A DNA stretch of 64,000 nt from Alcanivorax sp. DSM 26293 (GCF_900107995.1 NZ_FNUM01000003.1:1-64000), one strand, 5' to 3'; shown: positions 15,664 through 26,276, counted from the first letter of the stretch. Program-made: numbers and translations. The notes: generated by a model from the sequence alone, not told the origin.

Positions 15664-17163
15664 TCACGCCCCCAGCAGGGATGCCACCAAGCCCTTCTTC
15701 TTCACCGGCTGGTAGTTGCTGAACTCCAGCACACCGTCGTCAATGGCGCCATAGCGCAGCTTGGGCAGGTCCACCAGATAGTTTTGCACTACCATCCAGG
15801 GCTGCTTGGAACCCTGCCGTGGCAGACGATCATCGGCACGCATGACATAGCCGGACTCCAGACCCAGGAAGTTCTCTTCAGTAATGCAATTATCCTTGTC
15901 TCGCGGGATCACCGTTGTGGCGCCGGTTTTTTCCATGTGGTTCAGCAGGCGACACACATACTCGCAAACCAGATCCGCTTTCAGGGTCCAGGAGGAATTG
16001 GTATAGCCGAATACCAGCGCCATGTTCGGCACATCACGCAGCATCATGCCCTTGTAGACCAGTGATTCGCGAGGCTCTACGGCCTTGCCATCGATGGTAC
16101 CTTCCACGCCACCCAGCATCTGAACATTCAGCCCGGTGGCGGTGATGATGATGTCCGCCTCCAGCTCCTGACCGGACTTGAGCAGAATACCGTTCTCGGT
16201 GAAACGCTCGATATGATCGGTAACGATATCGGCCTCACCCCGACGCACGGTCTTGAACAAGTCGCCATTGGGCACCGCACACAGACGCTGATCCCAGGGG
16301 TTATAGTTGGGGCGGAAATGTGTCATATCCACATCATCGCCAAGCTGGCGTTTGGCCGCCGCCAGCAAGGCGCGACGGACCAGTTTGGGACGCTGCTTGG
16401 ACAGCTTGTACACCAGGCGCTGCAGACCGATATTCCGGGCACGGGACAGTTTGTAGACCAGCATATCCGGCAAGAAACGGCGCATACCCACGGAAATCGG
16501 GTCCACTTCCGGCACGGTGGCAATATAGGTGGGCGACCGCTGCAGCATGGTCACCTCTGCCCCTTCTTTGGCCATGGCAGGCACCAGCGTTACGGCGGTG
16601 GCACCGGAACCAATAACGACCACCTTCTTGCCCTTGTACTGCAGATTTTCCGGCCAGTGCTGCGGATGAACAATCTGGCCCTTGAAGTCTTTTTCGCCGG
16701 GGAAATCCGGTTTGTAGCCTTCGTCGTAGTTGTAATAACCACTGCAGGAGAACAGGAAGTTCGCGGTAAAGGTTTCCTGCTCACCGGTTTTCTCATTGGT
16801 GGTTTCCACGACCCATTGATTGTCATCACTGGACCAGTTCGCCTTGACCACCTTGCGACCGAAGCGGATGTGCTTCTTGACGTCATATTCGTCCGCCGTG
16901 TCTTCCACGTACTGACGAATGGAAGGGCCATCCGCCAGCACCTTGGGATCGGTCCAGGGACGGAAGCTGTAGCCCAGGGTGAACATGTCGGAATCAGAAC
17001 GGATGCCCGGGTACTTGAACAGGTCCCAGGTGCCACCAATGCGTTCGCGACGTTCCAGAATGGCATAGCTGCGATTCGGGCTCTTGCGGGTCAGATGGCA
17101 AGCTGCCCCGATACCGGAAAGGCCGGCACCGATAATCAGTACATCAACGTGGTTATTAGACAT
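15664..17163 (-). CDS. almA: AlmA/EthA-like flavin monooxygenase
   Basis: A 499-residue class B flavin monooxygenase. GAGLSG (12-17) and GSGATA (185-190) are the FAD and NADPH sites, and FKGQIVHPQHW (160-170) is the BVMO fingerprint. Blocks such as GGTWDLFKYPGIRSDSDM, CSGYYNYDEGY, YNPWDQRLC and GYTNSSWTLKADL match, from memory, both AlmA of Acinetobacter (needed for growth on very long alkanes) and EthA of mycobacteria. The symbol is given on that basis and because the surrounding gene set looks like a hydrocarbon degrader. It is monocistronic and shares no TetR box with the other two BVMO genes. It could equally be a ketone BVMO. Confidence 0.85.
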   Translation of the reverse strand: MSNNHVDVLIIGAGLSGIGAACHLTRKSPNRSYAILERRERIGGTWDLFKYPGIRSDSDMFTLGYSFRPWTDPKVLADGPSIRQYVEDTADEYDVKKHIRFGRKVVKANWSSDDNQWVVETTNEKTGEQETFTANFLFSCSGYYNYDEGYKPDFPGEKDFKGQIVHPQHWPENLQYKGKKVVVIGSGATAVTLVPAMAKEGAEVTMLQRSPTYIATVPEVDPISVGMRRFLPDMLVYKLSRARNIGLQRLVYKLSKQRPKLVRRALLAAAKRQLGDDVDMTHFRPNYNPWDQRLCAVPNGDLFKTVRRGEADIVTDHIERFTENGILLKSGQELEADIIITATGLNVQMLGGVEGTIDGKAVEPRESLVYKGMMLRDVPNMALVFGYTNSSWTLKADLVCEYVCRLLNHMEKTGATTVIPRDKDNCITEENFLGLESGYVMRADDRLPRQGSKQPWMVVQNYLVDLPKLRYGAIDDGVLEFSNYQPVKKKGLVASLLGA

Positions 17164-17600
17164 TTTCTTTTACCTCCAGCCCTTCGGCTGCCTGGTCTCG
17201 GCAGTGCAAAACATTGACATCCATCAATGGCACGGTTAACTGGCGGACAGAATAGCCGTACTGGCGGGTATGAGAAAAGGCCAAAACAGGCCGTTAATTG
17301 GCCCTGGAGACGGGGAAAAGTGCCGCTAGAGACGGGCGGGCTGGCTCAGGCAGCATAAACAGCGGGTTTACTTTCCATGACACCGGTTTGCTGGCAGAAC
17401 CGCAATGCCGATGACGGGAGCGCCTCTACTCTCCGATTTTCATAATAAAGTGGTACGGAAGACCCAATATCATCGTGCCATCACCAATTTGTGATGTCAT
17501 ACACATTGCTGCGCTGCTCACTTCTGCATACTGCCTGCGCGCCATAGGGGAACGGCGCACATGGGGATGGATGAAACACTATAATTATAAGGGTACCGGC
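17164..17600. other. Gene-free stretch upstream of almA
   Basis: About 440 bases between the almA start and the next small gene. It should hold the almA promoter on the minus strand and one for the small membrane protein on the plus strand, but no clear -35/-10 pair stands out. No recognised repeat, RNA or operator was seen. Confidence 0.4.
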
Positions 17601-17843
17601 ATGATTGATCTGACTGCCTTCGGGGACATGTTCGCCTCACACTCCTGGCTGTGGATACCGATTTCCTGCGCCGTGATTATCAGCCTGCTGCTATGGAGCG
17701 GCCGCATCCGCCAGCCCGGCATGGTCAACCTTTTCGCCATTGGTCTGATCCTGCCCTGTATCAACCTGAGCATGATTGCCACCGGCGCCATGGTGGCCGC
17801 CGATCAACTGACGCTGGATCTGATGGCCTTGCTGCCGTTTTAA
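17601..17843 (+). CDS. Small two-helix membrane protein
   Basis: An 80-residue hypothetical protein. Two hydrophobic segments (about residues 15-33 and 42-65) are joined by the basic loop SGRIRQPGM; this gives a helical hairpin in the inner membrane. AAGGG lies 7 bases before the ATG at 17601. An alternative ATG at 17571 adds 10 residues (MKHYNYKGTG). No family recognised. The stop codon is 5 bases from the left arm of a long inverted repeat. Confidence 0.5.
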   Translation: MIDLTAFGDMFASHSWLWIPISCAVIISLLLWSGRIRQPGMVNLFAIGLILPCINLSMIATGAMVAADQLTLDLMALLPF

Positions 17844-17847
17844 GAGT

Positions 17848-17998
17848 GGCAAGTTGCAAGCTTCAAGCTGCAACGCGCCATAAACTTATCCTTGATTTTA
17901 AAAACACGAGGCCGCGCTCCAATCAATGGGCGCGGCCTCATGCGTTACGGTGAGCCGCGGCACTAATTCGCGTTGCAACTTGAAACTTGCAACTTGCC
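17848..17998. repeat. Long-arm inverted repeat A around a terminator
   Basis: Two 30-base arms (17848-17877 and 17969-17998) pair with only two mismatches, both of which could be G-U pairs in one RNA strand. The arms are built of short near-repeats such as GCAAGTTGCAAGCTTCAAGC. The 91-base middle holds a GAGGCCGCGC terminator. The right arm ends 5 bases before the stop of the alpha/beta hydrolase gene. One of at least five similar elements in the window. Confidence 0.8.
17897..17939 (-). terminator. Terminator of the alpha/beta hydrolase gene, GAGGCCGCGC family copy 2
   Basis: GAGGCCGCGC (17908-17917) and GCGCGGCCTC (17930-17939) form a 10-bp stem. On the minus strand it is followed by GUGUUUUU. 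It is nested in inverted repeat A. Confidence 0.8.
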
Positions 17999-18002
17999 TG
18001 CC

Positions 18003-18887
18003 CTACAGGCCCTGAAGAAATTCCAACTGATCCGCCAGGCTGATATCCCGGGCCTCACCCTGATAGATATCGAAATGGCCCACCGGGTAACGCTTCACTG
18101 TCGCGTTCGCCATGGCGGCAGCAGCCTTTTCGGCGGCGGACGCCGGCGCCACGGTGTCCGTCTCACAGATCAGCACCAACGCCGGGCAAGTCACCTTTGC
18201 CGCCTGGGTCACTGGCCGGAACATGGGCAGAACCAGTCCAATGCGGGCAGCCACTTCATTGGGAACCCCCGCCGGCATCAGCGCGGTATAGCCGTCGTAG
18301 GCATCATGACTGGACATGGCGGCCAACTCACCGGGCTTGCCGGCAGACGGCAACATGCGCGGTCCGAGACCCAGCATGCTGCTGGCCACATCCCAGAGGC
18401 CCAGGCCCGTCATTTTCATGGCCTGCCCTGCCCCCGCATAACGCATTACCTCCATCACCGAGGCCAGACCATCCATCATCGGACACTGGGCAATGATACC
18501 GGCCACATCCGGCTCCCGGGCCGCCACGGCCGTAACCAAACCACCGGCAAAAGACGTTCCCCACAACACGATACGCTGGTTGTCCACGTCCTCTTGCTTA
18601 CGCACACAGGCCAGCGCTGCCTGCCAGTCCGCCACTTCCCGGTTGGGCAACAACACTTGGCGGGGCATGCCCTCACTCTCACCGAAGTGCCGGTAGTCGA
18701 ACAGAAACACCGCATGGCCGGCGCTCAAAAAAGCATCCCGGAATGGCGCCAGTCCACAGTCCTTGGTAAGACCAAAACCGTGGCCCATGACCACAGTCAG
18801 GAAGGGACCGTCGCCTTCAGGCAGATAAAGATCCCCGCGGCAGGACTGGCCATCGCTGACAAATCGCAGTTCACGCATTGTGCTCAT
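18003..18887 (-). CDS. Alpha/beta hydrolase
   Basis: A 294-residue serine hydrolase, cytoplasmic as no signal peptide is present. The nucleophile elbow is GTSFAGG with Ser at 112, the oxyanion motif is MGHGFG near 35, and candidate acid and His residues lie in ICETDTVAP and VGHFDIY near the C-terminus. The order and lengths fit small-molecule esterases or peptidase-S9-like hydrolases. AAGGAGTTTCC precedes the start. It is monocistronic with its own terminator. Substrate unknown; near the almA-like gene an ester product of Baeyer-Villiger oxidation is a reasonable guess. Confidence 0.85.
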   Translation of the reverse strand: MSTMRELRFVSDGQSCRGDLYLPEGDGPFLTVVMGHGFGLTKDCGLAPFRDAFLSAGHAVFLFDYRHFGESEGMPRQVLLPNREVADWQAALACVRKQEDVDNQRIVLWGTSFAGGLVTAVAAREPDVAGIIAQCPMMDGLASVMEVMRYAGAGQAMKMTGLGLWDVASSMLGLGPRMLPSAGKPGELAAMSSHDAYDGYTALMPAGVPNEVAARIGLVLPMFRPVTQAAKVTCPALVLICETDTVAPASAAEKAAAAMANATVKRYPVGHFDIYQGEARDISLADQLEFLQGL

Positions 18888-19129
18888 GGAAACTCCTTAT
18901 TGGTTTGCCGTATCGCCAACCTGTCCACACCCACTTTGGGAGCGTCGCTCGCGGCGCGAAAAGCCGTTGCGCGATACGAGGAACGAGAAGCGAAAACCTG
19001 CCTTTCCGAGTTTAAGCAATTTGATCTTCGAAACTCGTTTCTCGCCACTCGATACTCCGGTTATCGCACCACCCACCCGCACGGTACAGAGCCCGACGTT
19101 TCCGGCAATTTCGATAATGATCCCAGCCC

Positions 19130-19945
<816 letters not shown>

Positions 19946-19981
19946 CGGTTCTTCCATTTCTCTATGTTGAATTCTGGGTGG

Positions 19982-20150
19982 AGTTGAAAGTTCAAAGTTT
20001 AAAGTTCAAAAGCGCGAAGACAGCCCATCATTGATGGCGGGGTTGGTGCTTCGCGCTGCTGAACCAGGAATGTGAAACGCGGACGAGGCATATATCGGAT
20101 GGCCCAGCCCTCACCCGCGCTTTTCAACTTTAAACTTTCAACTTGCAACT
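19982..20150. repeat. Long-arm inverted repeat B between nudE and cysQ
   Basis: Two 35-base arms (19982-20016 and 20116-20150) pair with three mismatches. The arms consist of AAGTTCAAAG/AAGTTTAAAG-like units. A nested stem AGCGCGAAG (20011-20019) / CTTCGCGCT (20049-20057) lies inside. The right arm overlaps two bases of the nudE stop codon. No U-run marks it as a normal terminator. Confidence 0.8.
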
Positions 20151-20694
20151 ATCTTTTCTCCAGCAGCCGCTTGGCCATCAGCAGCGCTGCAATCACCCGA
20201 GCTTCTGTCACATCGTCCCGCTCGATCAAGCGGTCCAGATCCGACAGTTTCCAGGTGAGCACTTCCAGCTCTTCCGGTTCGTCCCCCGGCAGGGATTCTT
20301 CGTACAGGTCTTCGGCCAGCACCACCTTGATACGGTGCCCCATATAGCCGGGCGACAATGTCATGTCCTTCATCAGGGTGAGTCGACGAGCACCATAACC
20401 GGCTTCTTCCTTTAATTCCCGGTTGGCGGCATCCCGCCAGTCTTCGCCATGTTCGTAGGCCCCCTTGGGCAGGGTCAGCTCGTAACTTTCCGTGCCGGCG
20501 CCATATTCACGGATCATCACTACCGTGTCGTCGTCCAGTAACGGCACCATCATCACGGCGGCAATGGGCGGGGTACGCAGGCGTTCATAGGTGCGCTCTA
20601 CCCCGTTGCGAAAACGCAGGTGCAGCTCTTCAATTCCGAACAGCCGGCTTTTCGCCACCAGTCGGGTGTCGAGAATCTCCGGTTTCTCATCCAT
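20149..20694 (-). CDS. nudE: ADP-compounds Nudix hydrolase
   Basis: A 181-residue Nudix enzyme hydrolysing ADP-ribose, NADH and Ap3A-type compounds. The Nudix box runs from GAYEHGEDW through RELKEEAGYG, with the metal-binding REXXEE. VAKSRLFGIEELHLRFRNG and REYGAGTESYEL match E. coli NudE segment by segment. The start at 20694 (MDEKPEIL) is chosen by alignment with NudE as I recall it; an ATG 24 bases upstream is possible and neither has a strong ribosome site. It is divergent from yrfG, the same neighbourhood as in E. coli. Confidence 0.9.
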   Translation of the reverse strand: MDEKPEILDTRLVAKSRLFGIEELHLRFRNGVERTYERLRTPPIAAVMMVPLLDDDTVVMIREYGAGTESYELTLPKGAYEHGEDWRDAANRELKEEAGYGARRLTLMKDMTLSPGYMGHRIKVVLAEDLYEESLPGDEPEELEVLTWKLSDLDRLIERDDVTEARVIAALLMAKRLLEKR

Positions 20695-20766
20695 AATTGG
20701 TAACAGCTCTCGCGGCATGCAGGTTCATGTAGAGGCCGAAGACTAACCCGAATACGCAGGAAATTC

Positions 20767-21420
20767 ATGATTGACTGGCATTCTGTCGACACCGTGTTAC
20801 TGGATATGGACGGCACCCTGCTGGACCTGGAGTTCGACAACTGGTTCTGGCAAAAACATGTGCCCGAGTGCTACGCCCGGCAACAGGGGCTGGACCGGGC
20901 CGAGGCCGACCGCATTATCCACGACTGGATCACCAGCCATCTGGGCACCCTGAACTGGTACTGCCTGGACTTCTGGACCGCGGAACTGGGCCTGGAAATC
21001 GCCCGGTTGAAACGGCAAGCCGGCGATCGTATCGCCATCCGCCCCGGCGCAGACACCTTTCTGCAGGCCCTGAAGGAGTCCGACAAACAGGTCATCATGG
21101 TCACCAATGCCCATCGCGATGCCCTGGATTTAAAGGTGGAGCGTACCGGCATCGACCGCTATTTCGATGAGATCGTCTCCAGCCACGACTATGGCCATGC
21201 CAAGGAAGCCCAGGCGTTCTGGCAACATTTGCAGCGCCACCTGCCCTTCGACCCGGCCCGTGCCTTGCTGGTGGATGACTCCCTGCCGGTACTGCATAGC
21301 GCCCAGCTCTATGGCATCGGTCAGCCGGTGAGTATCCTGCACCCGGATTCCAGCCTGCCAAAGCGGGATCACACCGACCCCTTCCCGGCCATCGATGATT
21401 TTCTGCAGGTTTTACCTTGA
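20767..21420 (+). CDS. yrfG: GMP/IMP nucleotidase, HAD family
   Basis: A 217-residue HAD-superfamily phosphatase of the YrfG type, which dephosphorylates purine nucleotides. HAD motif I is LLDMDGTLLDL with the nucleophile Asp, motif II is MVTNAHRD, and the acidic motif is LLVDDSLPV. The gene begins the block yrfG-hslR-hslO. Its stop is only 10 bases before hslR, so the two are probably co-transcribed. Confidence 0.92.
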   Translation: MIDWHSVDTVLLDMDGTLLDLEFDNWFWQKHVPECYARQQGLDRAEADRIIHDWITSHLGTLNWYCLDFWTAELGLEIARLKRQAGDRIAIRPGADTFLQALKESDKQVIMVTNAHRDALDLKVERTGIDRYFDEIVSSHDYGHAKEAQAFWQHLQRHLPFDPARALLVDDSLPVLHSAQLYGIGQPVSILHPDSSLPKRDHTDPFPAIDDFLQVLP

Positions 21421-21430
21421 GAGGAATGCC

Positions 21431-21820
21431 ATGAGCGAGAGCGTTCGCATCGACTCCTGGCTGTGGGCGGCCCGTTTCTTCAAGACCCGCAGCCTGGCCA
21501 AGGCCGCTATCGAAGGCGGCAAGATCCAGATCGATGGCAGCAAGGCCAAACCCAGCAAGAATGTGCAGCCCGGACAGACCATTGCCATTACCAAGGGCAC
21601 GGAACATTTCGAGGTCGTCGTCGAAGGCTTGAGCAGCAAACGCGGCCCCGCCAGCGTGGCCCAGACCCTTTATCAGGAAACCGAACAAAGCCGCCAGCGG
21701 CGGGAACAGAGCAGCGAACAGCGCAAACTGGCTCGGGCCGCCACCGCCGCACCGGACCACAAGCCCAGCAAGAAGGAGCGCCGGGATATCCAGCGTTTCA
21801 AGAGAGACAACCTGGAATAA
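21431..21820 (+). CDS. hslR: Heat-shock protein 15, S4 RNA-binding
   Basis: A 129-residue ribosome-associated protein that binds free 50S subunits carrying nascent chains. The S4 domain covers about residues 3-65: [26 protein letters not shown] and KPSKNV are its conserved pieces. The C-terminal third is Arg/Lys/Gln-rich, as in HslR. GAGAGGAATGCC precedes the ATG at 21431; a longer reading would overlap yrfG. hslO follows 64 bases later. Confidence 0.93.
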   Translation: MSESVRIDSWLWAARFFKTRSLAKAAIEGGKIQIDGSKAKPSKNVQPGQTIAITKGTEHFEVVVEGLSSKRGPASVAQTLYQETEQSRQRREQSSEQRKLARAATAAPDHKPSKKERRDIQRFKRDNLE

Positions 21821-21884
21821 CCGCCAGGGCGCCCCCATTAATAGAGCGACTATTAAAGGCACCGACAGCTGTCAGGACTTAACC

Positions 21885-22742
21885 ATGCAAGACCACAAAC
21901 AACGCTTTCTCTTTCCCGACTCCGATATCCGCGGCGAACTGGTGCAGGTAGAAAGCAGTATCACCCGTATTATTGAAGGGCATAACTACCCCCTGGCGGT
22001 ACAGGGGCTGATCGGCGAAGCCGTGGCCGCCGTGGCCCTGCTGGCCAGCACCCTGAAATTCAAGGGACGTCTGGCATTGCAGGCCCAGGGCAAGGGCCCG
22101 GTATCCCTGCTGCTGGCCGAATGCACCAATGAGGGTGAGCTGCGCGCCCTGGCCCGTCACAGTGACGGCCAGGACTGGAGCCAGGGTGACATCCAGACCC
22201 TGATCGGTGACGGCAACATGGTGATCACCATCACCCCGGACCAGGGCAAACAGTACCAGGGCATTGTTCCGCTGGCCGGTGACTCCCTGGCCCAGTGCCT
22301 GGAAGCCTACTTCCGCCAGTCAGAGCAGCTCCCCACCCGTCTTTGGCTGGCCAGCGGCAACAACCGGGCCGCCGGCCTGCTGCTGCAGCGACTGCCCAAC
22401 CAGCTGGCCAGCAGCGACGCCAACGCGCAGATGTGGGAGCACCTGGAAGCCCTCGCTGGCACCCTGAAAATGGAAGAGCTGCTCAACCTGGACGACCAGA
22501 CCATCCTTCACCGCCTGTTCCACGACACCCCGCCGCAACTCCCCGAGGCCCAGGCCCTGCAATTCGGCTGCACCTGCTCCCGGGACCGCAACCGGAATGC
22601 ACTGATCTCCCTGGGCAGCAACGAGTTGCAGATGCTGCTCGACGAGGACGGGGAAGTGACCCTGACCTGCGATTTCTGCCGCAACCAGGAGCGCTTCGAT
22701 GCGGTGGATCTGGCGGAGATGATTAAAGAAGTTGTCAGTTGA
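21885..22742 (+). CDS. hslO: Redox-regulated holdase chaperone Hsp33
   Basis: A 285-residue cytoplasmic chaperone activated by oxidation. The zinc-binding redox switch is complete, with C229-X-C231 (FGCTCSRDR) and C262-X2-C265 (TCDFCRNQ). The N-terminal domain has [17 protein letters not shown] and [15 protein letters not shown]. Its last codons form part of the left arm of inverted repeat C, so the repeat constrains the C-terminal residues KEVVS. Confidence 0.96.
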   Translation: MQDHKQRFLFPDSDIRGELVQVESSITRIIEGHNYPLAVQGLIGEAVAAVALLASTLKFKGRLALQAQGKGPVSLLLAECTNEGELRALARHSDGQDWSQGDIQTLIGDGNMVITITPDQGKQYQGIVPLAGDSLAQCLEAYFRQSEQLPTRLWLASGNNRAAGLLLQRLPNQLASSDANAQMWEHLEALAGTLKMEELLNLDDQTILHRLFHDTPPQLPEAQALQFGCTCSRDRNRNALISLGSNELQMLLDEDGEVTLTCDFCRNQERFDAVDLAEMIKEVVS

Positions 22743-22890
22743 AAGTGGACAGTTGACAGCTACGCGGGCTAGCCGTGGCACACATTTCACCGCAAGAGGC
22801 CGCGCTCAAGGTTTGGGCGCGGCCTCTTGCACTTCAAAACCTGATGCGCCGGACAGCGACGCTGTCAACTGTCCACTATCAACTGCCAAC
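22731..22890. repeat. Long-arm inverted repeat C around a terminator
   Basis: Thirty-base arms at 22731-22760 and 22861-22890 pair with two mismatches. The arms contain GGACAGTTGACAGC and related CAGTTGA units. The left arm starts inside hslO and spans its stop codon. A GAGGCCGCGC terminator occupies the middle, the same plan as element A. Confidence 0.82.
22792..22835 (+). terminator. Terminator of hslO, GAGGCCGCGC family copy 3
   Basis: GCAAGAGGCCGCGC and its exact complement form a 14-bp stem around an 11-base loop. Only a short pyrimidine run (ACTTC) follows, so activity may be helped by the outer arms. Confidence 0.7.
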
Positions 22891-22948
22891 TTGGCCGTGT
22901 TGCCGTGACCACCCGGTCCAAGGGGGAATCGCCACTGATTTCCTTTTC

Positions 22949-22957
22949 TGGCATAAT
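22949..22957 (+). promoter_or_regulatory. Possible extended -10 of pckA
   Basis: TGGCATAAT fits an extended -10 (TGn then TATAAT with one change). No good -35 is seen. It would give a leader of about 150 bases before pckA, containing a stem GGTCT-TGCCCG / CGGGCA-CG-AGACC at 23002-23035. Confidence 0.4.
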
Positions 22958-23116
22958 CGCGCGCCTGTGCTGACTGGAGGTTCCATCCCCCGGTCCCTTT
23001 TGGTCTTGCCCGGTGGCAGTAACGGGCACGAGACCGGCACTGTTATCCGCAATGCGAACCAGAGTTTCGGCGCCCATACACGCTGAAACGGCACGGCCAC
23101 AAGCCCAGGAATGACC

Positions 23117-24661
23117 ATGACCGACCCGATTGTTTATAACGACCTCAGCCCGGCCCAGCTGGTAGAGCTGGCAGTTCAGCGCAACGAAGGCCGCCTGTCC
23201 GACACCGGCGCCCTGGTAGTGGAAACCGGTCATCGCACCGGCCGCTCCCCCATGGACCGCTACATCGTTGACGAGCCCAGCACCAGCGAGCACATCCACT
23301 GGGGTGCCATCAACCGCGCCTTCCCCGCCGACAAGTTCGATGCCCTGTGGGATCGTGTCAGCGTTGCCGTGGCCGACGCCGATGCCTTTGTTTCCCACCT
23401 GCATGTGGGCGCAGATACCGATCATTACCTGGCCGTAAAAGTGACCGCGCAGACCGCGTGGCACAACCTGTTCGCCAACACCATGTTCATCCGCCCGGAG
23501 AAGTACAACCCGCGCAGCAAGGAAGAGTGGCAGATCCTGCATGCCCCGCACTTCCAGTGCGAGCCGGAGCGTGACGGCACCAACTCCGATGGCTGCGTGA
23601 TCCTCAACTTCGCCCAGCGCAAGATCCTTATCGCCGGCATGCGTTACGCCGGTGAAATGAAGAAAGCCATGTTCTCCGTGCAGAACTTCCTGCTGCCGGA
23701 AAAAGACGTGCTGCCCATGCACTGCTCCGCCAACGTGGGCGAAGACGGCGACGTGGCCCTGTTCTTCGGCCTGTCCGGCACCGGCAAAACCACCCTGTCC
23801 GCCGACCCGGCCCGTTACCTGATCGGTGACGACGAGCACGGCTGGGGCAAGGACGTGGTCTTCAACATCGAAGGCGGCTGCTACGCCAAGTGCATCGACC
23901 TGAGCCAGAAGAACGAGCCGGTGATCTGGGACGCCATCAAGTTCGGCGCGGTCCTGGAAAACGTCATCATCAATGACGAGACCCGCACCGCCGACTACAC
24001 CGACGTGTCCCTGACCCAGAACACCCGTGCCGCCTACCCGCTGGAAAACATCGACAAAAAAGTGGAAGCCAACCGCGCTGGCGAGCCCAAGCACATCATC
24101 TTCCTGACCTGCGACCTGACCGGTGTTCTGCCTCCGGTGTCCAAGCTGTCCAAGGAAGCGGCGGCCTACCACTTCCTGAGCGGCTACACCGCCCTGGTGG
24201 GCTCCACCGAAATGGGTTCCGGTGGCGGCATCAAGAGCACCTTCTCCACCTGCTTCGGCGCCCCCTTCTTCCCCCGTCGTGCCGGCGAGTACGCCGAGCT
24301 GCTGATCAAGCGCATGGAAGAATTCGGCTCTACCGTCTACCTGGTGAACACCGGCTGGACCGGTGGCCCCTACGGCGAAGGTGAGCGTTTCAGCATCCCC
24401 ACCACCCGTGGCGTCGTGAACGCGATCCTGTCCGGTGAGCTGGACAATGCGGAAACCGAGCACCTGGATATCATCAACCTGGACGTGCCAAAGAACGTTC
24501 CCGGGGTGGACAACAAGCTGCTGCAGCCCAAGAACACCTGGGCCAACCCGGAAAACTACGAGGCCCGCGCCCGCGATCTGGCGGAACAGTTCGAGAAGAA
24601 CTTTGCCGAGAAGTACGCGGACGTGTCCGACGAGATCCGCGCCGCTGGCCCCAAGGCCTGA
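23117..24661 (+). CDS. pckA: Phosphoenolpyruvate carboxykinase (ATP)
   Basis: A 514-residue cytosolic enzyme converting oxaloacetate and ATP to PEP, ADP and CO2; it is the gluconeogenic entry needed for growth on alkanes, fatty acids or acetate. The P-loop GLSGTGKT is at residues 218-225, with DDEHGWG next and GGCYAKC after it. FANTMFIRP and [12 protein letters not shown] are further family blocks. The ATG at 23117 is favoured over 23111 because AGGA is then 6 bases away rather than adjacent. The order hslR-hslO-pckA is also found in E. coli. Confidence 0.97.
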   Translation: MTDPIVYNDLSPAQLVELAVQRNEGRLSDTGALVVETGHRTGRSPMDRYIVDEPSTSEHIHWGAINRAFPADKFDALWDRVSVAVADADAFVSHLHVGADTDHYLAVKVTAQTAWHNLFANTMFIRPEKYNPRSKEEWQILHAPHFQCEPERDGTNSDGCVILNFAQRKILIAGMRYAGEMKKAMFSVQNFLLPEKDVLPMHCSANVGEDGDVALFFGLSGTGKTTLSADPARYLIGDDEHGWGKDVVFNIEGGCYAKCIDLSQKNEPVIWDAIKFGAVLENVIINDETRTADYTDVSLTQNTRAAYPLENIDKKVEANRAGEPKHIIFLTCDLTGVLPPVSKLSKEAAAYHFLSGYTALVGSTEMGSGGGIKSTFSTCFGAPFFPRRAGEYAELLIKRMEEFGSTVYLVNTGWTGGPYGEGERFSIPTTRGVVNAILSGELDNAETEHLDIINLDVPKNVPGVDNKLLQPKNTWANPENYEARARDLAEQFEKNFAEKYADVSDEIRAAGPKA

Positions 24662-24676
24662 TCCGCAAGGATCACT

Positions 24677-24705
24677 GAAAAAGCCCGCCACCGGCGGGCT
24701 TTTTC
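24677..24705 (+). terminator. Rho-independent terminator of pckA
   Basis: GAAAAAGCCCGCC and GGCGGGCTTTTTC form a perfect 13-bp stem with loop ACC and an included U-run, 16 bases past the stop. The A-run on the other side would let it work in both directions. Confidence 0.92.
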
Positions 24706-24968
24706 ATTGCCGCCCGGTGGGCAGACCCGCCCACCCGGGAAGGCAAAAAGGAAACACCTGGTCTGGACTTGTTTACCACAAAGGCTAGACTGCACCTCCG
24801 GAACCATGACAGCCGTCATCGTTCCCTGCCCCACAAGGGCTCTGCCTCATTGATGAGCCACTGAGTCCGCAAGCGGCACTCCGTGACTCCTTTAACCCGG
24901 ACCTGTTCACCGCCAAGGTGGATATGATTGACTGGCAACCCCAATGGGTTAGCCCAACAGGAGCCCCA

Positions 24969-26261
24969 ATGAGCAAACCCAGAATTGTTGTCGTCGGCGG
25001 TGGCGCCGGCGGCCTGCCCCTGGTGACCCGCCTGGGCCGCAAGCTCGGCAAATACGGCCACGCGGACGTGACCCTGGTGGATTCCTCCAGCATCCATGTC
25101 TGGAAACCGCGTTTTCACGAAGTCGCCACCGGCGCCATCGATGCGGACCTGGATGCGGTGGACTACCGCGCCCACGCCCAGCTGAACCATTATCGCTTCG
25201 AGCCGGGCACCATGACCCGGGTGGACGTGCAGGCCCAGACCCTGACGCTGGCCCCCCTCCATGACAACCACGGCTCGGAAGTCCTGCCGGAACGGCAACT
25301 GCCCTACGATTATCTGGTGCTGGCCACTGGCAGTCAGAGCAACGATTTCGGCACCCCCGGGGTGCGCGAAAACTGCCTGTTCATGGACAGCCGCGCCCAG
25401 GCGGAACGCTTTCGCGAGCGCTTCCTGAACGCCTGCCTGCACGCCAACTACGAAGGCAAGCCGGTCTCCGTGGCCATTGTGGGTGGCGGTGCCACCGGCG
25501 TGGAGCTGGCCGCAGAACTGCACCATGCGGTATCCATGCTCAACTTCTACGGCCACGAAAAACTGGATCGCAAACACCTGCAGGTGGACGTGATCGAAGC
25601 CGCACCGCGGATTCTGCCGGTGCTCAGCGAGCGGGTGTCCGCCACCGCCACCCAGCGTCTGGAGTCCCTGGGTGTCAAGGTACGCACCGGCGTCATGGTG
25701 GCCGAAGCCACCCCCGACGCCCTGGTGCCCAAGGAAGGCGATCCCATCAAGGCGGACCTGCTGGTATGGGCGGCCGGGGTGAAATGCCCGGACTGGCTGG
25801 GCCAGATTGAAGGCCTGACCACCAATCGCATCAATCAGGTGGAAGTGGAGCCAACCCTGCAGGCCAAGGGCCACAAGAATATCTTCATCATCGGCGATGC
25901 GGCGTTCCTGATCCCGGAAGGGGAAGAGCGGCCCATCCCGCCACGGGCCCAATCCGCCCAGCAGATGGCCCAGCACACCGCCCGCAGTCTTCAGCAGCTG
26001 ATCATGAAACGCGAACCCCGACCGTTCCAGTACAAGGACCATGGCTCGCTGGTATCGCTGTCCAATTACAGCTCCGTGGGCATGCTGATGGGCAACCTGA
26101 AAGGCGGCAACTTCTTTGTGGAAGGCTGGCTGGCGCGGATGATGTACATCAGCCTGTATCGCATGCACCAGGCCGCCCTGTACGGCTGGCCGCGAACGAT
26201 CATGCTGCTGATCGCCGGGCGCTTCAACAAGCTGGTACGGCCGAGGTTGAAGCTGCATTAA
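24969..26261 (+). CDS. ndh: Type II NADH dehydrogenase
   Basis: A 430-residue single-subunit FAD enzyme passing electrons from NADH to quinone without pumping protons, at the inner face of the membrane. The FAD motif GGGAGG is at residues 10-15 and the NADH motif VGGGATGVELAAEL near residue 170. LLVWAAGVK and IFIIGDAAF close the second FAD contact. The C-terminal segment with MMYISLYRMHQAALYGWPR contains the amphipathic membrane anchor known for NDH-2. The start at 24969 follows ACAGGAGCCCC; a reading 17 codons longer lacks a ribosome site. Confidence 0.94.
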   Translation: MSKPRIVVVGGGAGGLPLVTRLGRKLGKYGHADVTLVDSSSIHVWKPRFHEVATGAIDADLDAVDYRAHAQLNHYRFEPGTMTRVDVQAQTLTLAPLHDNHGSEVLPERQLPYDYLVLATGSQSNDFGTPGVRENCLFMDSRAQAERFRERFLNACLHANYEGKPVSVAIVGGGATGVELAAELHHAVSMLNFYGHEKLDRKHLQVDVIEAAPRILPVLSERVSATATQRLESLGVKVRTGVMVAEATPDALVPKEGDPIKADLLVWAAGVKCPDWLGQIEGLTTNRINQVEVEPTLQAKGHKNIFIIGDAAFLIPEGEERPIPPRAQSAQQMAQHTARSLQQLIMKREPRPFQYKDHGSLVSLSNYSSVGMLMGNLKGGNFFVEGWLARMMYISLYRMHQAALYGWPRTIMLLIAGRFNKLVRPRLKLH

Positions 26262-26276
26262 GGCAACACTACGTAG

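Noticed and set aside
22865-24691. 608-codon open frame on the minus strand
   Set aside because: It is antisense to the whole of pckA and has the Gly/His/Val-rich composition of a shadow frame.
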